Assembly: GCA_002428995.1 (NCBI GenBank)
Contig: DIYJ01000011.1
Span: 372,001 to 436,000 of the forward strand
Length of the DNA: 64,000 nucleotides
From: Flavobacteriales bacterium UBA6057
Lineage (GTDB): Bacteria > Bacteroidota > Bacteroidia > Flavobacteriales_G > Salibacteraceae
Direction of reading: 5' to 3'
Shown here: positions 43,232 to 51,633 of the stretch, one piece after another
Position numbering within the stretch: position 1 is the first letter of the stretch
Layout of the letters: each line of letters starts with the position of its first letter
The notes under the pieces: generated by a model
Seen by the model: only the letters and a program-made list of their open reading frames with translations
Database searches by the model: none
What the model was told of the DNA's origin: nothing
Position numbers and translations under genes: made by a program

Positions 43232-43610
43232 AAGTCTTGGGGTTCGAATATGATTTAAGGGCAAGGAGTCGATGCTTTCCACCTTCTTGCTCAATGGTGG
43301 CCTCGAGGTGGTGTCCATCCTTGTCCAGCGATACCAGATAGCGATACGGAGATCCTCCTGGATTAAGGCTCTTCACCTTTGCAAGGGTCCAGAATTCAGC
43401 CACTTCCGTGGAGTCGAGTTCAAGACAGTCTGTGAAGCAAATCAATGGCTGACTTATATGAAAAACACTGTCCATCCGAATGGCCTCCAAAACACGCTGA
43501 TCCGGTGTCCAGAAATCCAGATCCCGATCTCCGTGCCTTAGAAAGAGCACATAAACCATGATGAGTCCGAGCCCGAAGCCAATGAAATAGATCCTCAGTC
43601 TGCGCAGCAT
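43221..43610 (-). CDS. Small membrane-anchored protein, DUF4258-like (tentative)
   Basis: The 129-residue protein starts at the ATG at 43610 (a TTG at 43616 lies right after the obgE stop). It has one transmembrane helix (FIGFGLGLIMVYVLFL), then a soluble domain with DFWTPDQRVLEAIRMDSV and a Cys-containing end (SNPKTCDC). It recalls small flavobacterial proteins annotated as DUF4258 near aroB, but this comes from memory and is not proven. It sits between obgE and aroB on the same strand and is likely in the operon. Confidence 0.6.
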   Translation of the reverse strand: MLRRLRIYFIGFGLGLIMVYVLFLRHGDRDLDFWTPDQRVLEAIRMDSVFHISQPLICFTDCLELDSTEVAEFWTLAKVKSLNPGGSPYRYLVSLDKDGHHLEATIEQEGGKHRLLALKSYSNPKTCDC

Positions 43611-43616
43611 AGTCAA

Positions 43617-44642
43617 TTAGAATTCATCGGCAGGTTTGTCCAGCAACTGCCAAAGCTTGTCTTTCAGGGTTTGGACGTTGAGACCGCTCACCGAAGAAAT
43701 GAACAGGTGAGGCAGTCCATCGGGCATACTGTCAGCAATTTCATCCATCAGCTCCTGGTCCAGCATGTCTGCCTTGGAGATAACCACCAGGAAATCTTTG
43801 TGCATCAACTCAGGATTGTATTTCTCCAACTCCGACTGGAGTACCTGAAACTCTTTGAAGTGATCGTCACTGTCCGCGGGAATCATGAACAGCAGCCCTG
43901 AGTTACGTTCAATGTGCCGAAGGAACTGGTACCCAATGCCACGGCCCTCGCTCGCACCTTCGATGATCCCAGGAATGTCCGCCATGATGAAGGAACGATG
44001 GTCGCGGTAGGGAACAATCCCAAGATTGGGCTCCATCGTAGTAAAAGCGTAGTCTGCAATCTCTGGTTTTGCTGCTGTGACGGCACTGAGTAGTGTGGAT
44101 TTACCTGCATTGGGAAAACCAACCAGCCCAACATCTGCCAACACCTTCAGCTCAAGAATGTACCAGCCTTCGCGGCCTGGCTCTCCGGGTTGAGCTTCTC
44201 GCGGTGTTTGGTTCGTGGCCGTTTTGAATTGTGAGTTTCCCAAGCCTCCGCGCCCACCAGGAACGAGCGTTTTTTCTGCGCCATCCTCGGTGATCTCAAA
44301 AAGGAATTCTCCGGTCTCTCCGTCTCTTGCTACCGTGCCAACGGGAATTTCAAGGACTACATCCTTTCCTGAAGCTCCCGTGGCATTTTGCTTGCCTCCG
44401 TTCTTGCCGTCTCCGGCCATCACGTGCTTTCGGTATTTGAGGTTGATCAGTGTCCAGAGCTGAGTGTTAGCTCTGAGGATTACATGACCACCTCGTCCAC
44501 CATCACCACCATCCGGACCACCTTTGGCCACGAATTTTTCCCTTCGCAAATGGGCACTGCCAGCGCCACCATGGCCACTGCGGCAATGGATTTTTACGTA
44601 GTCGACAAAATTGGAAGATTGAACCTTGCGGTTGCGAGACAT
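43617..44642 (-). CDS. obgE: GTPase ObgE/CgtA
   Basis: The 341-residue protein has an N-terminal glycine-rich Obg fold (GHGGAGSAHLRREKFVAKGG) and a GTPase domain with G1 GFPNAGKSTLL, G2 near DYAFTTMEPNLG, G3 DIPGIIEGASEGRG and the G4 motif as VVISKADML. It acts in late assembly of the large ribosomal subunit and stringent control. The C-terminal extension seen in some species is absent, so it is a short Obg. Its start lies 11 bases downstream of the adk stop. Confidence 0.97.
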   Translation of the reverse strand: MSRNRKVQSSNFVDYVKIHCRSGHGGAGSAHLRREKFVAKGGPDGGDGGRGGHVILRANTQLWTLINLKYRKHVMAGDGKNGGKQNATGASGKDVVLEIPVGTVARDGETGEFLFEITEDGAEKTLVPGGRGGLGNSQFKTATNQTPREAQPGEPGREGWYILELKVLADVGLVGFPNAGKSTLLSAVTAAKPEIADYAFTTMEPNLGIVPYRDHRSFIMADIPGIIEGASEGRGIGYQFLRHIERNSGLLFMIPADSDDHFKEFQVLQSELEKYNPELMHKDFLVVISKADMLDQELMDEIADSMPDGLPHLFISSVSGLNVQTLKDKLWQLLDKPADEF

Positions 44643-44653
44643 GAAAAGGTCGG

Positions 44654-45241
44654 TTATACCGTTTGAGCGGAAAGCTTGTCGATGGACTCACAAAGTCGAT
44701 CAAAGATCTCGTCCACGGTTCCGACACCGTTTACCGCACTCAGCTTATTCTGATTCTGATAGAAGTCCTGCAATGGGGAGGTCTCACGCATATAGACGTT
44801 CAGCCTGTTTTGGATCACCTCTTCGTTGGCGTCATCAGCTCTTCCGCTTGTTTTTCCGCGCTCCAACAGTCGTTTGATCAGTTCCTCATCGGGAACTTGA
44901 AGCGACAGGCATACAGAAATAGAAGTGCTCAATGTGCTGAGCAAGGCGTCCAAAGCTTCTGCCTGCTGGGTAGTTCTTGGGAAGCCGTCAAAGATGAAAC
45001 CCCTGGCTTCTGGGTGAGCCTGAACCTTGTCCTTGAGCATCTCAATGGTCACACTGTCCGGTACAAGATTCCCCGCATCCATGAACGATTTTGCCTTTTT
45101 GCCCAGTTCGGTTTCTTCCTTCATGTGCATGCGGAAGAGGTCACCTGTTGAAATGTGAACCAGCTGGTACTTATCAAGCAGCTTGGCACTCTGCGTTCCT
45201 TTTCCAGCACCCGGAGGGCCAAATATTACAATGTTTATCAT
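44654..45241 (-). CDS. adk: Adenylate kinase, short form
   Basis: The 195-residue enzyme equilibrates ATP + AMP with 2 ADP. The P-loop is FGPPGAGKGTQSAKL and the AMP site includes HISTGDLFRMHMKEETELG. The family arginine motif is FIFDGFPRTTQQAEALD. The LID is short, with RGKTSGRADDANEEVIQNRL in place of the long zinc-containing LID. The ATG overlaps the hpt stop as ATGA. The short LID is normal for Bacteroidota. Confidence 0.97.
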   Translation of the reverse strand: MINIVIFGPPGAGKGTQSAKLLDKYQLVHISTGDLFRMHMKEETELGKKAKSFMDAGNLVPDSVTIEMLKDKVQAHPEARGFIFDGFPRTTQQAEALDALLSTLSTSISVCLSLQVPDEELIKRLLERGKTSGRADDANEEVIQNRLNVYMRETSPLQDFYQNQNKLSAVNGVGTVDEIFDRLCESIDKLSAQTV

Positions 45242-45783
45242 CTTGTTTCGTCCTTTAAAATGTAGATCGAATCGGTGTTCCTGCCCAACCCGTCAAAGTC
45301 CAGTCCATAACCCAGCAAGAACTTGTTTTTGACCTCAAAGCAAACATAGTCAATCGGCAACGATGCCTTGTATGCTTCCCGCTTAAACAGTAGGGTACAG
45401 ACCTTCAGAGAGCGAGGCTCGTAACGCTTCAAAAACTCGAACAGCGCCTTCAAGGTATTGCCCGTGTCCACAATGTCTTCCACAATGATCACATCCTTGC
45501 CCTTGATATCAAGGTCTTCTGCTTCTCGAAATTTCACGCTTCCCGAGCTTTCCATGCCTTTGTATGAAGCTGCTCTGATGAAGCCCAACTGGCATGGGTG
45601 GGGATAGGCCTTCATCAAATCGGAGAAGAACATAAAGGAGCCATTCAGCACACCAAGAAAGAATACCTCTTCGGAAGCGAAGTCATTGGCAATTCTTTCA
45701 CTCAGTTGAACAATGTTATCCTGGAGATCAGCTGCGGAAATGTATTCTGTGAATACCCGGTCTCGAACTACGATTTCTGTCAT
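45238..45783 (-). CDS. hpt: Hypoxanthine phosphoribosyltransferase
   Basis: The start is the ATG at 45783 (MTEIVVRDRVFTEYISAADL); an open frame continues to 45816 but the promoter box lies in between. The 181-residue enzyme salvages hypoxanthine or guanine with PRPP. The PRPP loop VIIVEDIVDTGNTLKALFEF and the motif FFLGVLNGSFMFFSDL are present. It opens the minus-strand operon hpt-adk-obgE-aroB-aroA, grouping purine salvage with nucleotide balance. purK is transcribed divergently. Confidence 0.95.
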   Translation of the reverse strand: MTEIVVRDRVFTEYISAADLQDNIVQLSERIANDFASEEVFFLGVLNGSFMFFSDLMKAYPHPCQLGFIRAASYKGMESSGSVKFREAEDLDIKGKDVIIVEDIVDTGNTLKALFEFLKRYEPRSLKVCTLLFKREAYKASLPIDYVCFEVKNKFLLGYGLDFDGLGRNTDSIYILKDETR

Positions 45784-45796
45784 GAAAAATAGCTGG

Positions 45797-45804
45797 CAAA
45801 GGTA
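45797..45804 (-). promoter_or_regulatory. TACCTTTG -7 box of hpt operon
   Basis: On the minus strand TACCTTTG ends 13 bases before the hpt ATG, matching TAnnTTTG. It supports 45783 as the start. It is separated by 26 bases from the divergent purK box. Confidence 0.55.
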
Positions 45805-45830
45805 GTGTTCGATCACTTCTACACTAAGGG

Positions 45831-45838
45831 TATCTTTG
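45831..45838 (+). promoter_or_regulatory. TATCTTTG -7 box of purK-purE
   Basis: TATCTTTG ends 15 bases before the purK ATG and matches TAnnTTTG. A TGTTCG word lies about 24 bases upstream, but no clear -33 TTG was found. Confidence 0.55.
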
Positions 45839-45853
45839 CCGGAATTTTAGATT

Positions 45854-46975
45854 ATGACCATTGGAATTGTAGGCGGAGGACAACTGGGAAGAATGTTCAT
45901 CCAGAATGGGTTGAATTACGGGCTCACTTTTCACGTATTAGATCCCGACCCAGAGGCTCCATGCGAGCCGATTGCGCACAAGTTTATATGCGCAGATCGC
46001 AACGATGAAGAGGCGGTTTACCAATTCGGTCAGCAATGCGATGTGATCACCATCGAGATTGAGAATGTCAGCATTGAAGCCTTGAAGCGACTTGAAGCTG
46101 AGGGTAAGAAGGTCTTTCCCCAACCGCATGTGTTGGAGCGCATCAAGGACAAGGGCTTGCAAAAGCTGTTTTATCAGGAGCATGGAATTGCAACCGCTCC
46201 GTTCCTTTTAGTCGATTCTAAAGAAGAAGCAAAGCAACACATCGATTTCCTTCCTGCGATGCAGAAGATGCGAGTAGGTGGTTACGATGGAAAAGGAGTT
46301 CATCCCCTGCATTCTGAGCAGGATATTGAACAAGGATTTGATGCTCCGAGTGTGTTGGAAAAGTGGGTCCCGGACGTGGCTGAATATGCCATGCTGGTGG
46401 CACGGAATGAAAGCGGAGAAGTCTCGTCATTTCCCTTGGTGGAACTTGTTTTCAACCCTGAGGCTAACCTCGTAGACTACCTGGTAAGCCCAGCGAAGGT
46501 GGATTCCGGCATTGAAGTGAAGGCCAGAGAAATGGCAGAATCGCTCATTGCTAAACTCGACATGGTGGGGCTGCTCGCGGTGGAACTGTTCCTCTCGAAG
46601 GAAGGTGAATTGATGGTGAATGAGGTAGCACCCAGACCTCACAACAGTGGACACCACACCATCGAAGCTTGTGTGAGTTCTCAATTTGATCAGCTTTTGC
46701 GCTCCATTTTGAACTGGCCACTTGGTGATACCAAACTTCAGACTCCAGCGGCCATGATCAATTTGCTGGGAGAAAAAGGTCACACGGGTAAGGTGGTCTA
46801 CAAAGGCATGGATGAGGCGATCAGCACTTCAGGGGTTTATCCACATGTATATGGCAAGGCGTTGACCAAGCCCTTCCGTAAAATGGGACATGTTACGGTG
46901 ATCGGTGATACACGCGAAGATGCCTTGGCAAAAGCCGAAAAGGTGAAAGAAACGATTAAGGTTATAACTGAATAA
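45854..46975 (+). CDS. purK: N5-carboxyaminoimidazole ribonucleotide synthase
   Basis: The 373-residue ATP-grasp enzyme makes N5-CAIR from AIR, bicarbonate and ATP. The N-terminus is TIGIVGGGQLGRMFIQNGLN with the nucleotide-type Gly loop. Further PurK motifs are KMRVGGYDGKGVHPLHSEQD, EKWVPDVAEYAMLVARN, LMVNEVAPRPHNSGHHTIEA and QFDQLLRSILNWPLG. The product is passed to PurE, encoded 5 bases downstream. The two form a purine synthesis pair divergent from the purine salvage operon. Confidence 0.97.
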   Translation: MTIGIVGGGQLGRMFIQNGLNYGLTFHVLDPDPEAPCEPIAHKFICADRNDEEAVYQFGQQCDVITIEIENVSIEALKRLEAEGKKVFPQPHVLERIKDKGLQKLFYQEHGIATAPFLLVDSKEEAKQHIDFLPAMQKMRVGGYDGKGVHPLHSEQDIEQGFDAPSVLEKWVPDVAEYAMLVARNESGEVSSFPLVELVFNPEANLVDYLVSPAKVDSGIEVKAREMAESLIAKLDMVGLLAVELFLSKEGELMVNEVAPRPHNSGHHTIEACVSSQFDQLLRSILNWPLGDTKLQTPAAMINLLGEKGHTGKVVYKGMDEAISTSGVYPHVYGKALTKPFRKMGHVTVIGDTREDALAKAEKVKETIKVITE

Positions 46976-46980
46976 GAAGC

Positions 46981-47484
46981 ATGGAAAAAGCTCCTGTAGT
47001 TGGTGTGATCATGGGAAGCAAAAGCGACTTCCCCGTCATGAAAGATGCCGTTGACATTCTGAAAGAATTTGGTGTCCCCGTTGAAGTGGACATTGTAAGT
47101 GCCCATCGAACGCCCGAGAAGATGTTTGACTACGCACGTGAAGCAAAGTCTCGTGGAATCAAGGTGATCGTTGCGGGAGCCGGAGGTGCTGCTCATCTGC
47201 CCGGCATGGTAGCATCAGTGACCCCACTTCCGGTGATCGGAGTGCCCGTGAAATCATCCAATTCAATTGATGGTTGGGACTCTGTGCTTTCCATCCTTCA
47301 AATGCCTGGAGGTGTTCCAGTGGCTACGGTGGCATTGAATGGATCCAAAAATGCAGGCATCCTTGCGGCTCAGATTCTGGCCATCAGCAACGATGAATTG
47401 GCAACTGCGATGGACGCCTACAAAGCAGGCTTAAAAGACAAGGTTCGAAAGATGTCAGAGGAGGTTCAGGCCTTCGACATTTGA
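46981..47484 (+). CDS. purE: N5-CAIR mutase
   Basis: The 167-residue class I PurE converts N5-CAIR to CAIR. The binding loop GVIMGSKSDFPVMKDAVDIL, the His-containing SAHRTPEKMFDYAREAKS, AGAGGAAHLPGMVASVTPLP and the segment LQMPGGVPVATVALNGSKNA are all canonical. It is a direct partner of purK. Confidence 0.97.
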   Translation: MEKAPVVGVIMGSKSDFPVMKDAVDILKEFGVPVEVDIVSAHRTPEKMFDYAREAKSRGIKVIVAGAGGAAHLPGMVASVTPLPVIGVPVKSSNSIDGWDSVLSILQMPGGVPVATVALNGSKNAGILAAQILAISNDELATAMDAYKAGLKDKVRKMSEEVQAFDI

Positions 47485-47544
47485 ATTCAGAACTAAAACA
47501 ACTATCAACAGACTCTTTTCGTCTTTCACTCTATCGACTACACA

Positions 47545-50202
47545 ATGAATTCTATGAGGTTTTTCTGCGCTCTTCTCCTTGGTTTGATGATATCGTTTTC
47601 AGGGTTCTCACAATTGAACGTCACATCAGCTCAACAAAGCGGAAACTGGGCAAGCTATTACGTGAATAATGTTCTTCTTGGTTCTGGTGTTACCGCCTTT
47701 AACATCACGTTTTCCGGAGACTCAATGCAGATAGGAGAATTTGATCAAACCAACTCAGGAATCATTATCCCGGATGGTGTGATCATGTCTTCTGGCGATG
47801 TGGAAATAGCAGAAGGACCCGACAACAGTGAAGGTGCTGGAGCCATCACCGTCAGCGGTAATAGTGATGCAGATCTCGCGCAGCTTTCAGGGTTCTCAAT
47901 TTTTGATGCAGCTATTCTGGAATTTGACTTTGTGCCTCAGGGTGATTCGGTAAAGTTTAGTTACGTGTTTGGAAGCGAGGAGTATGACGAATATGTGTGC
48001 GGTAGCGTGAATGATGCCTTTGGCTTTTTCTTGAGCGGCCCAGGGATTGCCGGACCATTTTCCAGTGGAGCTGTGAATATTGCTACCATTCCCGGTACCA
48101 ACCCAGCCATTCAAGTGAGTATCAATACGGTGAACAATGGGACAGTCGGTACCAATGGCATGCTTTCAAACTGCACAAATGTGTCGCCCAACTGGAATCA
48201 GAATACCGCCTTCTACGTGCAGAATACAAATGATACCACCATTCAATACGATGGATATACTGTTCCACTCGTTGCGCGTTATGAGGTGAATTGTGGGGAT
48301 ACTTATCACATCAAGCTTGCCATTGCAGACGCAGGAGATGGTGCATTTGATTCGGGAGTGTTTCTCGAAGGAGGAAGCTTTTCTTCTGATGTTGTAGAAG
48401 TCTCCATCGCTTCTGTAAATGGTGACAGCACCATTAACGAAGGATGCGGAACGGCTACGATCCAGTTTACCAGAACAGACACCTCAGATACCACATTCAC
48501 TCCGCTGTTTTTTACCGGAACGGCTACCAATGGTGTAGATTTTACGCTACTGCCTGATTCTATTGTGTTGTATCCCGGTCAGTTTGATACCACCATCGTC
48601 ATAGACCCTTTCAACGATGGAATTACGGAAGGCATGGAATTCATTACCATCGAGGCCTGGACCTTTAATCCATGCGGGGATACCTTCATCAGTACGGGAA
48701 CACTTTACTTTTTTGATGTTCCAAACCTGGATGTAAGCCTCACGGATACGATTTTGAAATGCCCGGCTGACTCGCTTGAACTGGAAGCAGTGGTGTTGAG
48801 CGGTGGGCCACCTCCCTACCAATACACCTGGAGTACCGGAGCGACAGGTTCAGCTGTTACGGTGCCAGCACTGCAGGGGAATGGCTTTGATTCGTTATTC
48901 ATAACCGTAACTGATAGTTGTGCGCTGTTCACTTTCGTGGATACCTTGGTATATACCCGTGATGTCGATCGGGCTCCTTTGGTCAACATTGTAAAAGATA
49001 CCATTGTCGACTGTCCTGGTGATTCGGTGACGCTTTCCTATGATGCCTTCTTTGGATCTGGACAGAGTTCCTTTGTATGGGAAGGGAATGACTCTTCTCT
49101 TACAGCAACCGTAGTTATTCCATCGGCCAGAACCTACCAGATTACCATGACAGACAGCTGCGGTCGTGTGGATGTGGATACGGCCTTCCTGGATTTTATT
49201 GCAGTGAACCCTATTACATCTGTTTTTCCAGATACGGTGATTTCCTGCCCGGGAGATACTATAACTGTGAGGCCGCAAGTGAGCGGTGGCTTGGCGGGTT
49301 ACAACTACGATTGGGAGTTGGTGAATCCGACCTACGATGATTCCGTTTTCAAGTTTGTTCAGCCTTTCAGTGACACCTTGATGTTCTTCTGGGTTCAGGA
49401 TCGATGCGGCCGCGTAGGCACTGATACGATCAGGGTTCAAATCCGGGATATTGACTCCTTCATGGTTTCCATTCCTGACCGGGAAGTTGCATGTGACGGG
49501 GTAGAGGTGACCATTCCTTCAGATGCTGAAGGTGGCTTGGAACCTTACACTTACAGTTGGAACACGGAGGATACTACTTCAACGATCATCCTTACGGTAG
49601 ATCTCGATCAATCCATCGTTGTGACGGTGACCGATTTCTGTGGACGAATCGCTTCAGCTGAGGCCTCTATCAATACACCCGAATTCCTTGATTTGGGACT
49701 CACACTCTCGGGATCGGATAAGCTCTGCTTTGGTGAGGAATACATCATTGAGGCACAAGGCTTTGGAGGAGCCGGGGATTATACCTACGATTGGATTCCT
49801 CAGAAAGCGCCAAGAACGGGAGAAATCTACGAGAAGCTCGACAGCAACCTCTTCCGTGTCGTTCCAAATCAGACCAACATTCACTTGGTAAGGATCACGG
49901 ACTTCTGTGGAAATACCTACGAGGATTCTCTGAATATCATCGTGGACCCTTGCATCTTTATTCCAAATGTGATTACTCCAAACGGTGATGGAATGAATGA
50001 TTTCTTCCAGATCGACAACGCCAACAACATCCCGGATGCAGAGCTGGTTGTCTACAATCGTTGGGGAGCCAAGGTGTATGAATCATCTTCCTACAAAAAC
50101 GACTGGAGCCCATCTGAGCTTAGTTCAGGTGTGTATTTCTATGTGTTGCGTTCCGAATTCTTTGATGAGCTCAGAGGAGATGTGACGGTGATCGCTGAAT
50201 AG
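47545..50202 (+). CDS. Gliding-associated T9SS type B protein with anchor-L and Ig-like repeats
   Basis: The 885-residue protein begins with a signal peptide (FFCALLLGLMISFSGFSQ). Residues about 30-280 form a choice-of-anchor L-type domain (GVIMSSGDVEIAEGPDNSEG and FGSEEYDEYVCGSVNDAFGF). A Calx-beta-like unit follows (TATNGVDFTLLPDSIVLYPG). Then come about five related Ig/PKD-like repeats, each opening with a Cys-containing strand and ending YxYxW, for example GGPPPYQYTWSTG and GGLAGYNYDWE. The C-terminus is a CHU_C type B sorting domain (IFIPNVITPNGDGMNDFFQI). It is predicted to be exported by T9SS and to lie on the cell surface as an adhesin-like protein. It is linked to gliding only by family resemblance. 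Confidence 0.9.
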   Translation: MNSMRFFCALLLGLMISFSGFSQLNVTSAQQSGNWASYYVNNVLLGSGVTAFNITFSGDSMQIGEFDQTNSGIIIPDGVIMSSGDVEIAEGPDNSEGAGAITVSGNSDADLAQLSGFSIFDAAILEFDFVPQGDSVKFSYVFGSEEYDEYVCGSVNDAFGFFLSGPGIAGPFSSGAVNIATIPGTNPAIQVSINTVNNGTVGTNGMLSNCTNVSPNWNQNTAFYVQNTNDTTIQYDGYTVPLVARYEVNCGDTYHIKLAIADAGDGAFDSGVFLEGGSFSSDVVEVSIASVNGDSTINEGCGTATIQFTRTDTSDTTFTPLFFTGTATNGVDFTLLPDSIVLYPGQFDTTIVIDPFNDGITEGMEFITIEAWTFNPCGDTFISTGTLYFFDVPNLDVSLTDTILKCPADSLELEAVVLSGGPPPYQYTWSTGATGSAVTVPALQGNGFDSLFITVTDSCALFTFVDTLVYTRDVDRAPLVNIVKDTIVDCPGDSVTLSYDAFFGSGQSSFVWEGNDSSLTATVVIPSARTYQITMTDSCGRVDVDTAFLDFIAVNPITSVFPDTVISCPGDTITVRPQVSGGLAGYNYDWELVNPTYDDSVFKFVQPFSDTLMFFWVQDRCGRVGTDTIRVQIRDIDSFMVSIPDREVACDGVEVTIPSDAEGGLEPYTYSWNTEDTTSTIILTVDLDQSIVVTVTDFCGRIASAEASINTPEFLDLGLTLSGSDKLCFGEEYIIEAQGFGGAGDYTYDWIPQKAPRTGEIYEKLDSNLFRVVPNQTNIHLVRITDFCGNTYEDSLNIIVDPCIFIPNVITPNGDGMNDFFQIDNANNIPDAELVVYNRWGAKVYESSSYKNDWSPSELSSGVYFYVLRSEFFDELRGDVTVIAE

Positions 50203-50204
50203 CG

Positions 50205-50246
50205 ATTAGTTAATCAACTGATTAACTGATAGTCAAATCATCTAAT
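50205..50246. repeat. TTAATCA palindromic and TCATCTAATCA repeat
   Basis: Between the T9SS gene and the convergent ABC gene lie AGTTAATCA and TGATTAACT in inverted orientation (about 50208-50228), then TCATCTAATCA. The last word also occurs near 20586. It may act as a weak terminator; no coding role is seen. Confidence 0.4.
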
Positions 50247-50856
50247 CAGATATATCAATCCTCTGCCCATTCACCGGAGCCAATTCCAGTTCCTGGCTGT
50301 TGGAAGCGATAACAATCGTTCGGCTTTCCGAGATAGACGTCAGCTTGCTGCCGTACCATTCTGACCATTCCAGGTCCAGGTTAGAGCAGGGCTCGTCAAA
50401 GAAGAGAATAGAGCTTTCAGAGAAGAGGCTCAGGGCTAGCTTCAATCGTTGCTTCATGCCTGAACTCAGTGTATTGATCGCTTTGCTCTTGTGTTCTGCA
50501 AGCCGAATCTCATCCAGTATTTGAGCCGTTGACACTGTCAGCGGTTTCATCCTCCGATGGAGATCTATCAGCTCTTCCACTTGCAGTTCATCAAACAGTT
50601 CCATCATGGGCGAGCAGATGCTCAGCTGAAGAAACCATGCTTCCTTCTCTATGGCTTCCCCATTAGAGTCAGTGAACGATAGCGTTCCCTCGTTTGGAGT
50701 TACAAAGCCAGACAGTATTTGAAGTAGCGTAGACTTTCCGCTGCCGTTCTTTCCGGTAATCGCGTGAATTCCGGGTGGGAATTTCCCGGAGATACGTTGG
50801 AAGATCCAGTCTGTACCGAACTTCTTTCCGATCTCCGAAAACTCGATGGTAATCAT
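50242..50856 (-). CDS. Orphan ABC transporter ATP-binding protein
   Basis: The 204-residue ATPase domain has Walker A TGKNGSGKSTLLQILSGF, signature INTLSSGMKQRLKLALSLF and Walker B SSILFFDEPCSNLD. It is short and lacks membrane parts. No permease gene is beside it. It starts right after the lpxA stop on the same strand, so it belongs to the lipid A operon by position. It could energise an unlinked permease or act in envelope transport; the substrate is unknown. Confidence 0.88.
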   Translation of the reverse strand: MITIEFSEIGKKFGTDWIFQRISGKFPPGIHAITGKNGSGKSTLLQILSGFVTPNEGTLSFTDSNGEAIEKEAWFLQLSICSPMMELFDELQVEELIDLHRRMKPLTVSTAQILDEIRLAEHKSKAINTLSSGMKQRLKLALSLFSESSILFFDEPCSNLDLEWSEWYGSKLTSISESRTIVIASNSQELELAPVNGQRIDISD

Positions 50857-51633
50857 TTAGGAATGGCCTCGCATGATGCCTTTTTCCGAACCCTTGATAA
50901 AGGACAGAATGTTTTCTCTGTGTACGCTGTCTGGCAGTTCGCGCAGTACAGCATCTACTCCTTTGCTGGTGTTGTCGTTGTGAACGTAGATCAATCGGTA
51001 GATGTGCTCTACGTCACGAATGGTGGTTTCATCAAAACCTCTGCGCTTCAGTCCCACCGAATTGATACCTACATAACCCAGGGGCTCGCGTGCAGCTTTC
51101 ACAAAGGGAGGAACATTCTTACGAACGAGAGAACCACCGGCAATGAACGCATGAGCACCGATGCGAAGGAACTGCTGAACAGCTACCAGACCTTCCAAAA
51201 TGGCGTGATCTTCAATGGTGACATGACCTGCGAGATTTACACAGTTGGCCAGGATTACGTTGTTACCAATGATGCAATCGTGTGCTACGTGCACGTAGGC
51301 CATCAGCAGGCAATTATCGCCCACCTTCGAGGTCATTCGATCGGAAGTGCCACGGTTCATGGTCACACATTCACGAATGGTGGTGTTGTCACCAATTTCA
51401 GCAGTAGTGACTTCTCCCGCAAACTTCAAGTCCTGGGGAATGGCACTGATTACAGCACCAGGGAAAATCCTGCAGTTCTTTCCAATCCGTGCCCCATCCA
51501 TGATGGTAACATTGGGGCCAATCCACGTTCCGTCTCCAATCTCTACATCCCCATAAACGGTTGAAAAAGGCTCAATGGTGACACCTTCTCCAATCTTCGC
51601 GTCAGGATGAATGTTTGCTTTCAACTGACTCAT
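50857..51633 (-). CDS. lpxA: UDP-N-acetylglucosamine acyltransferase
   Basis: The 258-residue left-handed beta-helix protein begins MSQLKANIHPDAKIGEGVTI and shows hexapeptide repeats throughout. The catalytic His is in LLMAYVHVAHDCIIGNNVIL. LpxA adds the first acyl chain to UDP-GlcNAc in lipid A synthesis. Its start overlaps the end of lpxC/fabZ by 32 bases. The C-terminal helical domain (GLKRRGFDETTIRDVEHIYR) is typical. Confidence 0.97.
   Translation of the reverse strand: MSQLKANIHPDAKIGEGVTIEPFSTVYGDVEIGDGTWIGPNVTIMDGARIGKNCRIFPGAVISAIPQDLKFAGEVTTAEIGDNTTIRECVTMNRGTSDRMTSKVGDNCLLMAYVHVAHDCIIGNNVILANCVNLAGHVTIEDHAILEGLVAVQQFLRIGAHAFIAGGSLVRKNVPPFVKAAREPLGYVGINSVGLKRRGFDETTIRDVEHIYRLIYVHNDNTSKGVDAVLRELPDSVHRENILSFIKGSEKGIMRGHS

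Noticed and set aside
50764..51564. Plus-strand 266-codon open frame
   Set aside because: Antisense to lpxA hexapeptide repeats, which create long open shadow frames.
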